DNA from: Chitinophagaceae bacterium
GTDB taxonomy: Bacteria; Bacteroidota; Bacteroidia; Chitinophagales; Chitinophagaceae
Assembly: GCA_028288595.1 (NCBI GenBank)
Contig: JAQBNK010000152.1
Coordinates: 53,911-117,910 of the forward strand
DNA: 64,000 bases
Direction: 5' to 3'
Positions 18,112 to 25,344 of the stretch are shown here, in pieces. The notes under the pieces are model-generated. The model had not been told where the DNA came from and ran no database searches. It was given only the letters and a program-made list of their open reading frames with translations. A program made the translations under genes and the position numbers. Within the stretch, counting starts at the first letter, position 1. Each line of letters opens with the position of its first letter.

Positions 18112-18945
18112 ATGTTTACACTGAACATTAAAGGAAAACTGTTTTCTTCTGAAACACCGGTAGTAATGGGGATCATCAACATAACTCCTGACTCATTTTA
18201 TGCTGGTAGCCGCAACATAAACATGGACCAAATATTAGAAAATGCGGGCAAAATGCTGGAAGAAGGCGCCGCATTTCTTGATTTCGGCGGACAAAGTACA
18301 AGACCCTCGGCTGAACTGTTGACTGCGGCAGAAGAGATGGAAAGAGTTATACCGGCAATACAGGCTGTCTCTAAAAGTTTTCCGGCAGCTATCATTTCTA
18401 TTGATACTTTTTACGCAGAAGTTGCCAGAACAGCTATTGAAGCCGGAGCCGGAATGGTAAATGATATCAGCGGTGGCGAAATGGATATTGCTATGATCGA
18501 AACAGTAGCGGCATTGCAAACTCCTTATATCTGTATGCATATGAAAGGAACACCGCAAACCATGCAAAATTTAGCAGCATATAATAATGTGACGACAGAA
18601 GTATTCGATTATTTCGCAAAAAAAATAAGTGACTGCGAAAAAGCAGGTATTCATGATATTATAATCGATCCCGGTTTTGGTTTTGCAAAAAATGCTGCGC
18701 ATAATTTTCAGCTCTTAAGAGAAATGAAGAGTTTTTCAGTATTTAAAAAGCCGGTAATGGCCGGGCTTTCCAGAAAATCAACTGTCTATAAAACATTGGA
18801 AACTACTGCTGAAAATGCACTTAACGGAACTACTGTTTTAAACACCATCGCTATATTAAAAGGCGCCTCCATTTTGCGTGTACATGATGTAAAGGAAGCG
18901 GTGGAGTGCGTAAAATTGTGCTTTGCTTATCAAAAAATTATTTAA
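18112..18945 (+). CDS. folP: Dihydropteroate synthase
   Basis: 277 residues with all the family landmarks: MGIINITPDSF near the N-terminus, DFGGQSTRPSA, ISIDTFYAEVA, MVNDISGGE, YICMHMKGTPQTMQ and DPGFGFAKN. It joins 6-hydroxymethyl-dihydropterin pyrophosphate with p-aminobenzoate in folate synthesis and is the sulfonamide target. It is divergent from DUF1599. The usual Bacteroidota neighbour cdaA (diadenylate cyclase) is absent downstream; a convergent FKBP gene is there instead. Confidence 0.97.
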   Translation: MFTLNIKGKLFSSETPVVMGIINITPDSFYAGSRNINMDQILENAGKMLEEGAAFLDFGGQSTRPSAELLTAAEEMERVIPAIQAVSKSFPAAIISIDTFYAEVARTAIEAGAGMVNDISGGEMDIAMIETVAALQTPYICMHMKGTPQTMQNLAAYNNVTTEVFDYFAKKISDCEKAGIHDIIIDPGFGFAKNAAHNFQLLREMKSFSVFKKPVMAGLSRKSTVYKTLETTAENALNGTTVLNTIAILKGASILRVHDVKEAVECVKLCFAYQKII

Positions 18946-18952
18946 TTGTATA

Positions 18953-19005
18953 AAAGTATATAGGGTATATAAAGTTCAACTGACTTTATATACCCTATAT
19001 ACTTT
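18953..19005. terminator. 23-bp perfect inverted repeat between convergent folP and FKBP genes
   Basis: Left arm 18953-18975 and right arm 18983-19005 are perfectly complementary over 23 bp with a 7-base loop (TCAACTG). The arms are very AT-rich around a central AGGGTA/TACCCT. Its place 7 bases after folP and 19 before the end of the convergent gene fits a bidirectional terminator, though it lacks a proper T run. Confidence 0.7.
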
Positions 19006-19024
19006 ATAACCTAAATATCGTAAC

Positions 19025-19945
19025 CTATCTCGCAGGCGGTGCCGACTGCGGAGCTACGTTTTTAGGCGCAACTTTTATATCCACCACTTCCATATCAAAT
19101 CCAAGATTAGCAAAAGCAGGAATTACCGGTGGCTGCCCCTGCATTCCATAAGCAAGAGATGATGGAACGAAAACCTTACCCTTGGCTCCTTTAGTAAAGT
19201 AAGGCAGCGCTTCTTCCCAACCCGGAATAACAGACATGTTACCCAGTACTAATTCATAAGGTTGGGTATGACCAAAACTGCTGTCCATATTCGTATCGAA
19301 TACTTTTTTGTTATCGAGTAAATAGCCCCGGTACTTAACGGCAACTAACTTACCTGAATCTACTTTTTCGCCGTTACCTTGTTGAGTGATCTCAACGAAA
19401 GCACCATTTTTGGTTTTCTGAGCAGTAATGTTATTCTTTTTAAGATAGCTTTCTATGGCGGCTACTTCTTTCTCCTTAACCCTTCCTACTTCACCCTGGT
19501 AGTCTGCCATCATCACCTGGTCATTATCAAACACCTGTATAATAGCTACTTTCCCTTTTATATTATCCCCACGATGAAAAATCGCATCATAACCCTGGAT
19601 CATTCCCTTGCTTTTTAGAGAATCGATGCTCATAATAAAAACGATGCTGTCACCAACCTTCATTTTAGACACTACTTCCATAAAAGAATAAGCAGCCTTT
19701 CCTGAAGTATCTACCATAGCATAACCGGGAAACTTTCCATAAGTGCTTTGCAGTACGGAGTCTCTGGCTTCCAGCCTGTATTCAACATTAAATTTGATGA
19801 ATTTGCCCGGCTGTACAGCGGCGCCTTTATTTTTAGCTTCGAAGATCTTATACTTAAGGCCTGTCTTCGTTTTATCATAGCTAACCGACGTACAGGAGAT
19901 TGCTGCCAGCGATATTACGAAGCAGCCTAAAATTAATTTTTTCAT
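19025..19945 (-). CDS. Lipoprotein FKBP-type peptidyl-prolyl cis-trans isomerase
   Basis: 306 residues with a lipoprotein signal peptide (AISC, lipid Cys at residue 18). The C-terminal 120 residues are a complete FKBP domain (VKYRGYLLDNKKVFDTN, VIPGWEEAL, VFVPSSLAYGMQG, FDMEVVDI). The N-terminal half looks like a diverged FKBP-like domain without the active-site aromatic residues. Probably a periplasmic folding factor, like GldI of gliding bacteria. Its start overlaps the end of nrnA by 4 bases. Confidence 0.9.
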   Translation of the reverse strand: MKKLILGCFVISLAAISCTSVSYDKTKTGLKYKIFEAKNKGAAVQPGKFIKFNVEYRLEARDSVLQSTYGKFPGYAMVDTSGKAAYSFMEVVSKMKVGDSIVFIMSIDSLKSKGMIQGYDAIFHRGDNIKGKVAIIQVFDNDQVMMADYQGEVGRVKEKEVAAIESYLKKNNITAQKTKNGAFVEITQQGNGEKVDSGKLVAVKYRGYLLDNKKVFDTNMDSSFGHTQPYELVLGNMSVIPGWEEALPYFTKGAKGKVFVPSSLAYGMQGQPPVIPAFANLGFDMEVVDIKVAPKNVAPQSAPPAR

Positions 19946-20958
19946 GTTTTTTCGAGTAATTGTATTTGATATTGTTTAAGAACTTTTTTGAACTGCTCCA
20001 CAGTAGACTGCAAGCTATCTAAACTTTTTCCACCTGCTGCATTTTTGTGACCGCCCCCGTTAAAATGATTTCTTGCAAAAGTATTCACATCAAAATCATC
20101 CTTACTTCTAAAGCTCCAGCGCCGCTCTTCATCACGGTCTATTACCAGGGCACCCAGTTTTATGCCCTGTATGCTCAGCAAGTAATTGACCAACCCTTCC
20201 GTATCACCTGTTTTAGTTTCAAATCTTACCAGGTCCTCCTTCGGAATAGCCATTAAAACAGTATTGTATTCGTATAATACTTCCATCCTGTTAAGGAGCG
20301 AATGGCCGATGAAACGAAGACGGCTTTCCAGGAAGTTATCATATATCTTATCGTGAACTCTTGAATGATCCAGCCCGATCTCTTTTAAGTGAGCAATCAT
20401 ATGATGTACCGATGCTGTAGTGGAAGGAAAACGGAATGATCCTGTATCCGTCATAATACCGGTATACAGGCAAGTCGCCGCATCTGCATTAATAAGATTT
20501 GAATGGCCCGACTCTACTATAAAATCGTACACCATTTCGCTCGTACTGCTTTTATAAACATTGCTTATCCCAAAGTTAAACGCGTCTTCCTGGGGTTGCT
20601 GATGGTGATCAATAAGTATTTTTACCGCAGTGGCCCTTGTTAAAGGAATTTCCATGTGCTTGGTACGATGCAGAATATTAAAATCCAGGCAATAGATCGT
20701 ATCGGCGGCATTAATCAACCCGATACAATGCTCCCGCTTTTTCTCGTAGTCAATAACGCTGGATGCACCTGGCAGCCAGGAGAGAAAATCAGCCCAGTTA
20801 GTGGGCGATATTACCGTTACATCATGACCCAGCTGAATAAGAAAATGATACAGCCCCAGGGCCGAACCCATGGCATCACCATCTGGCTTTTGGTGCATGG
20901 TAATAATCACCTTACCAGGCGTTGTTAATTGCGGATAATATTGCTGTATCGCGTCCAT
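19942..20958 (-). CDS. nrnA: DHH-family nanoRNase/pAp phosphatase, NrnA-like
   Basis: About 338 residues. The DHH phosphoesterase motifs are clear: MHQKPDGDAMGSALG (DxD type metal site), LIDHHQQP (the DHH motif), MTDTGSFRFPST and the DHHA1 motif FNGGGHKNAAGG. NrnA degrades nanoRNA and dephosphorylates pAp. The frame opens at a TTG at 20970, but the ATG at 20958 (MDAIQQYYPQL) is the better start. Confidence 0.93.
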   Translation of the reverse strand: MDAIQQYYPQLTTPGKVIITMHQKPDGDAMGSALGLYHFLIQLGHDVTVISPTNWADFLSWLPGASSVIDYEKKREHCIGLINAADTIYCLDFNILHRTKHMEIPLTRATAVKILIDHHQQPQEDAFNFGISNVYKSSTSEMVYDFIVESGHSNLINADAATCLYTGIMTDTGSFRFPSTTASVHHMIAHLKEIGLDHSRVHDKIYDNFLESRLRFIGHSLLNRMEVLYEYNTVLMAIPKEDLVRFETKTGDTEGLVNYLLSIQGIKLGALVIDRDEERRWSFRSKDDFDVNTFARNHFNGGGHKNAAGGKSLDSLQSTVEQFKKVLKQYQIQLLEKT

Positions 20959-20967
20959 AAATGGCGG

Positions 20968-20999
20968 CAAAAATCCAGTTTTCGCACCAGTATTTCAAA
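20968..20999 (-). promoter_or_regulatory. Candidate promoter of nrnA-FKBP
   Basis: On the leftward strand TTTG (20999-20996) is followed after 20 bases by GATTTTTG (20975-20968), one base off TAnnTTTG, about 10 bases before the nrnA ATG. Confidence 0.45.
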
Positions 21000-21060
21000 C
21001 ATTTTTTGAATCAAAGCTCTAAAACAATGTCCTCTGATAGTTTTATCGCTTGCTTACCAT

Positions 21061-21068
21061 TACTTTTG
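21061..21068 (+). promoter_or_regulatory. Probable -7 box of ndk
   Basis: TACTTTTG followed by C is an exact TAnnTTTG match 22 bases before the ndk ATG. This argues for the start at 21090 and against longer readings of the frame. Confidence 0.6.
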
Positions 21069-21089
21069 CGGCGCAAAACGCAAGAGAGT

Positions 21090-21506
21090 ATGACTAACAG
21101 AACATTTACCATGATCAAGCCCGATGCTACTGCAAAAGGCCACACGGGAGCTATCCTTGACCAGATTATTAAGGCTGGATTTTCAATTAAAGCAATGAAA
21201 TGGACACGCCTTACCACTGAACAGGCAGGTGAATTTTATGCAGTGCATAAAGAAAGACCGTTTTATGGTGAGCTGGTTGATTTTATGAGCAGCGGACCTA
21301 TTGTAGCCGCCATCCTGGAAAAAGATAATGCTGTAGCCGATTTTAGAAAATTGATCGGTGCAACAGATCCTGCAAAAGCGGATGATGGAACTATTCGTAA
21401 GTTATTTGCCGCTTCTGTCGGTGAAAACGCGGTACATGGCAGTGATAGTGACGAAAACGCACAGATTGAAGGGTCCTTCTTTTTCTCAGGTTTAGAAAGA
21501 TTCTAG
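21090..21506 (+). CDS. ndk: Nucleoside diphosphate kinase
   Basis: 138 residues, the standard Ndk length. Family features: [16 protein letters not shown] at the N-terminus, [15 protein letters not shown], and the phospho-accepting His116 in ENAVHGSDS. It balances nucleoside di- and triphosphate pools. The open frame continues upstream to 20961, but the -7 box at 21061-21068 lies inside that extension, and 138 residues is the family size. Divergent from nrnA. Confidence 0.97.
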   Translation: MTNRTFTMIKPDATAKGHTGAILDQIIKAGFSIKAMKWTRLTTEQAGEFYAVHKERPFYGELVDFMSSGPIVAAILEKDNAVADFRKLIGATDPAKADDGTIRKLFAASVGENAVHGSDSDENAQIEGSFFFSGLERF

Positions 21507-21530
21507 TTTTACCTGGATTGAATACATTAA

Positions 21531-21560
21531 AAAAATCCCGCATTTTTTGCGGGTTTTTTA
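21531..21560 (+). terminator. Intrinsic terminator of ndk
   Basis: CCCGCA (21537-21542) pairs with TGCGGG (21548-21553), flanked by A and T runs; six T follow the stem. Confidence 0.88.
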
Positions 21561-21915
21561 TTTTGCTGTGGAGTTAAATACCCAATGCGGGTAAGATTTT
21601 CACAGGCATTTTCTAGTCAATCTGCAATATTGCATACAATTAAAAATCAATATTTATTGATTTTCAACAATTTATTTAAATCACTAAAAAGATGTTTTTG
21701 TGATGGCACAATTCTTCCTTTTATATAAATGTTTTTTAAGGGTTTAGGGTTGAAAAAAGGGGCACCTGATCACAGGAGCCCCTCTGTTTTTTTATATACC
21801 CTCTTATAGTTGAGTATTGAACATTGAAAATTGATTATGAACTATTAAACCTTGAACATTAAACTTTGAACAATTGAAACATTGATCTTTTAAATCTCAA
21901 CTCTCAATTTTCAAA
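21561..21915. other. 355-base gap: hairpin plus heptamer array, no gene
   Basis: Contains no credible coding frame. Positions 21561-21750 are AT-rich with nothing recognised; then comes the hairpin at 21758-21784 and the heptamer array from 21810 to the ubiD-family stop codon. Confidence 0.6.
21758..21796. terminator. Bidirectional terminator-like hairpin
   Basis: AGGGGC and GCCCCT arms, an A-A mismatch, then CCTG/CAGG around an ATCA loop. A T run follows on the right (GTTTTTTTA), and on the leftward strand the stem is followed by CTTTTTTC, so it could terminate in either direction. The gene it serves is unclear because ndk already has its own terminator. Confidence 0.65.
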
Positions 21916-21921
21916 TTATAA
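21810..21921. repeat. Heptamer array, sixteen units (TTGAACA type)
   Basis: Sixteen contiguous 7-base units without phase slip, among them TTGAACA three times, TTGAAAA, TTGATTA, TTAAACT and, near the right end, ATCTCAA, CTCTCAA, TTTTCAA. The last unit covers the stop codon of the leftward ubiD-family gene. Confidence 0.85.
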
Positions 21922-23841
21922 ATTCACTACCGCCTCATCCCCATACATCTGCGATTTATATTTTAAACTCGGCGATGAAATAAATTCACCTAATCCGAGC
22001 CGGCTCCATTTTTCATCAACACTTTTAATCGTCTCCTCATCTGCAACAATAATATTGGGCCATTCACGCTGAAAGCCATCCAGTTCTTTTGTTTTATTAG
22101 TTCCGTCTAAACCCAGGCAACAAAATATTTTTCCTTTTTCTTTTTCTGAATTTCGTTTAGAAAGAAAATGATCTCTTTTGGGATCAAGATTATTGCAAAA
22201 CCGCCAGAGGGCTACGGGAAGATCATTTGCATCAACGGTATGCTCCACATATAATATCAGTTTGATTCCTTCGGCTTCAGGCAACGCCGATATTTTATCA
22301 TGTAACGCTGAAACATGGCCCCTTCTTTCTTTTTTTACACTAATAATAAGACAGGGAATATTATTTTTTATCAATGAGAAGTTTGCGTTTTTTATCTCGT
22401 TGAATTCTTCAAGCAACGCTGGCGTAAGATCAACCTGTTTTAAATTAAGGTGATGATCTTCATTGATTTCCTCCTCTGTTTTACCGGTTCCATCTATACA
22501 CATCTTTCCTCCAAAACCCAATTTGCTGCAGCTGTGATCTAATACATCCATAGGACCTGTACTAAAAATTACATCGTTGGCGACATCAAGGTTTTTAAAA
22601 ATGATTTTGGCGAGTGAATCATAATTCCTGATATCAGCGTGTTCATCAGCCAGTACCAGTATTTTATTGAACATCATTTGCCCGGCACCCCACATGGCGT
22701 TCATTACTTTTTGCCCCTGCCCCGGGTAATCCTTTTTGATCTGTGCAATAACAAGATTATGAAAAACTCCTTCCACAGGCATTTCCATGTTGATCATTTC
22801 AGGCACCATCGTCATTTTGATAGGCGCCAAAAATATCCTTTCAGTGGCTTTCCCTAACCACGCATCTTCCTGTGGAGGAATACCAACAATAGTCGCAGGA
22901 TAAATTGCATCTTTCCGGTGTGTGATGGCAGTAATGTGAAACCGGGGGTACCAGTCCGGCAATGAATAATAGCCTGTATGATCCCCGAAAGGCCCTTCCC
23001 ATATTAATTCATCATTCGGATCCACATATCCTTCAATAATAAAATCAGCATCCGCGGGCACTTCAATTTCCGGCTGGGTAATACATTTTACGAGTTCAAC
23101 TTTTTTCTTTCTTAAAAACCCTGCGAGCATATACTCGTCAACATTTTCCGGCAATGGTGCTGTTGCAGAATAGGCATAAGCAGGATCGCCACCCAATGCA
23201 ACGGCCACCGGCATGCGCCTGTTTAATTTTTTATATTCACTGAAATGCTTCGCTGAAACTTTGTGCCTGTGCCAGTGCATACCTGTTAGTTGCGGCCCGA
23301 ATACCTGCATCCTGTACATGCCTACGTTGCGGTAGCCGTTTACAGGATCTTTCGTATGAATGATTGGCAGGGTTACGAATGGCCCTCCATCTTTTGGCCA
23401 GCACGTGATCACAGGTAATTTAGTAATGTCTGCTTTTTCTGTATATATAATTTCCTGGCAACTGCCGCGTCCGCTAATCACCTTAGGCATCCAACCTGCA
23501 AACTGGTTTAGTTTAGGCAACAGTTTAAGTTTATCAAGCATATTTTCTTTGGGTGATGCTAAGAGTTTAAATAATGATTCGATCTCTTTAGCTACGTCAT
23601 CCAAATGATTCACACCTAGCGCCAGGCACATTCTTTTTTCACTGCCATACGCATTCATTAATACCGGGAAAGGATAACCGGTATTTTCAAATAACAACGC
23701 CTTACCTCCGTCTTTGGTTTTACTGATCCGGTCTGTTATTTCGGCTATTTCCAGTTTCGGATTTACATATTCTTTAATACGCACTAGTTCTCCTTGTTGT
23801 TCCAGAACATCCAGGAAAGTTTTCTGATTTTTATATGCCAT
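21916..23841 (-). CDS. UbiD-family decarboxylase
   Basis: 641 residues, longer than E. coli UbiD but normal for the long Bacteroidota form. Recognisable regions: FLDVLEQQGELVRI at the N-terminus, GRGSCQEIIYTEKADITKLPV, PEIEVPADADFIIEGYVDP, EGPFGDHTGYYS and the C-terminal dimer segment. The family uses prenylated FMN to decarboxylate aromatic or unsaturated acids; in Bacteroidota it is usually assigned to menaquinone synthesis. No UbiX partner is in the window. Its promoter faces that of the divergent DUF3891 gene. Confidence 0.92.
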   Translation of the reverse strand: MAYKNQKTFLDVLEQQGELVRIKEYVNPKLEIAEITDRISKTKDGGKALLFENTGYPFPVLMNAYGSEKRMCLALGVNHLDDVAKEIESLFKLLASPKENMLDKLKLLPKLNQFAGWMPKVISGRGSCQEIIYTEKADITKLPVITCWPKDGGPFVTLPIIHTKDPVNGYRNVGMYRMQVFGPQLTGMHWHRHKVSAKHFSEYKKLNRRMPVAVALGGDPAYAYSATAPLPENVDEYMLAGFLRKKKVELVKCITQPEIEVPADADFIIEGYVDPNDELIWEGPFGDHTGYYSLPDWYPRFHITAITHRKDAIYPATIVGIPPQEDAWLGKATERIFLAPIKMTMVPEMINMEMPVEGVFHNLVIAQIKKDYPGQGQKVMNAMWGAGQMMFNKILVLADEHADIRNYDSLAKIIFKNLDVANDVIFSTGPMDVLDHSCSKLGFGGKMCIDGTGKTEEEINEDHHLNLKQVDLTPALLEEFNEIKNANFSLIKNNIPCLIISVKKERRGHVSALHDKISALPEAEGIKLILYVEHTVDANDLPVALWRFCNNLDPKRDHFLSKRNSEKEKGKIFCCLGLDGTNKTKELDGFQREWPNIIVADEETIKSVDEKWSRLGLGEFISSPSLKYKSQMYGDEAVVNL

Positions 23842-23844
23842 AAT

Positions 23845-23865
23845 TATTTTTGACCAGCAAAAGTA
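23845..23865. promoter_or_regulatory. Symmetric divergent promoter, facing -7 boxes
   Basis: TATTTTTG (23845-23852, rightward) and CAAAAGTA (23858-23865, which is TACTTTTG leftward) are both exact TAnnTTTG elements separated by ACCAG. The first would serve DUF3891 and the second the ubiD-family gene. Each start of transcription would fall inside or next to the opposite box. Confidence 0.6.
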
Positions 23866-23909
23866 ACCCAGAAAAAAACGCTTTATGTTACATTAATTAT
23901 AATCCTTTT

Positions 23910-24671
23910 ATGCTTACCAGGGAACCGGGAGATTCTTATATCTTTATTACGCAACCTGATCATGCAAAGCTATGTGGTTTAATAGCTGAAGCATGGGATA
24001 CATCTCTTTTACCATCTGAGGAAAGATTAACCGATGCGATCTATGCTATTCATCATCACGACGATGCATGGCATGTCCCTGATGCAGCGCCTTTATGGGA
24101 TGACAACGCCATGCAACCTGCATCTTTTATCACTTACCCTCTTTCTTTAAAATTGCATTTTTATAAATATGGTTTGAAAATAATAGCGGATAAAAATCCA
24201 TATGCGGGACTCCTGTGCAGTTTCCATTATGCCAGCTTTTTTACAAAGGCAAGTGATACAGAAGGAAAGAAATTTTTTCAGGATGAAATAAACCGGCAGG
24301 AATTACTATTAAAGCAGCTTGGGCTAATAGCAGATGATCCCCTGCTAAATTTTCATCGCAACTGGCTGAAATTATGCGATGATATTTCTTTGTTCATCTG
24401 CTTGCAGGAACCTGGCGGAGAAGAAACTTCGTTTACTTCCGCTTTTAAAAATGGTTTTGCTTCTTCACAGAATCTATTACCTGGAAACGGGTTGCTAAAA
24501 ATATATTGGGAGGACAGATCTGAAATTAAATTCTCCTACCCGATTTTTAAAAATCATTCGGAGATCGAAATACCATTTAAAAAAATAAACAAGAATTCCT
24601 GCAAAGAAGGATTAATAGCGGCATGGAATAATGCCCTCACTGAAAAACTAATAATTAGGCTGAAATGCTGA
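23910..24671 (+). CDS. DUF3891-family protein
   Basis: About 253 residues, largely helical, with the family's histidine-rich motif AIHHHDDAWH near residue 50 and FHYASFF further on. The His/Asp clusters suggest a metal-dependent hydrolase of the HD type, but this is inference and no substrate is known. The frame opens at a TTG at 23850, which lies inside the -7 box, so I use the ATG at 23910 (MLTREPGDSYIF). Its 3' end overlaps the convergent receiver gene by 17 bases. Confidence 0.8.
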   Translation: MLTREPGDSYIFITQPDHAKLCGLIAEAWDTSLLPSEERLTDAIYAIHHHDDAWHVPDAAPLWDDNAMQPASFITYPLSLKLHFYKYGLKIIADKNPYAGLLCSFHYASFFTKASDTEGKKFFQDEINRQELLLKQLGLIADDPLLNFHRNWLKLCDDISLFICLQEPGGEETSFTSAFKNGFASSQNLLPGNGLLKIYWEDRSEIKFSYPIFKNHSEIEIPFKKINKNSCKEGLIAAWNNALTEKLIIRLKC

Positions 24672-25038
24672 TAGGCATTTGTTCTTTTATGTAACTCTTG
24701 ATTTTAGCAAGCATCAGATGCATGTCGAAGGGCTTGGGCAGAAAATCATTCGCCCCGCATTTAAGAGCCAGCTCTTCTGCATAAGGATGTGCAGAGATCA
24801 TAATCACAGGAATATCTTTATGGAAATCCGATTGTTTCAGGCTCTTGCAAAGATCGCAGCCACTCGTCCCTGACAACATAATATCAAGCAGAATTACATC
24901 AGGGGCAAATGCCGCGATTTTACCCTGTACCTGCTCGCCGCGGTCAGCTGTTTCAACTTCGTAACCGGAAAATTTCAGGAGGGTCCGTAATGCGATCAGG
25001 ATGTCTGGATTATCATCCACAACCAATATCTTTTTCAT
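24655..25038 (-). CDS. Single-domain response regulator
   Basis: 128 residues forming one receiver domain: acidic pocket VVDDN (Asp8, Asp9), phospho-accepting Asp52 in VILLDIMLSG, MISAHP and the conserved Lys in FLPKPFD. No output domain, so it acts like CheY or as a phosphorelay intermediate. I start at MKKILVVDD; another ATG lies three codons upstream (25047). No histidine kinase is adjacent; the nearest is at 45 kb. Confidence 0.88.
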   Translation of the reverse strand: MKKILVVDDNPDILIALRTLLKFSGYEVETADRGEQVQGKIAAFAPDVILLDIMLSGTSGCDLCKSLKQSDFHKDIPVIMISAHPYAEELALKCGANDFLPKPFDMHLMLAKIKSYIKEQMPISISA

Positions 25039-25344
25039 CGGTTTCATAGCTACCAGAAACAGGCCAGATATAGTGCGGAGATGTGCTCGCAACGCTTCCT
25101 TTCCATTAGGGTTACCGGCTTTTTATTTAACACGCTGAGAATAAATCAAAATCTTAATTCTCGCAGTTTGTTAAAGTATTTACAATAGTGGAAGTATAAA
25201 TTGAAACCTTTGGTTCAAGCTTTTTGAGCCATTGTTTCTAACGGGGCAGGTATTGCATCCTAACGGAGGATCAGTTATCAACACATAATAAGAATGCATA
25301 GCCGCAATGAAATTTCAAGTATTTTGGTTGCATAATTTATCAAA

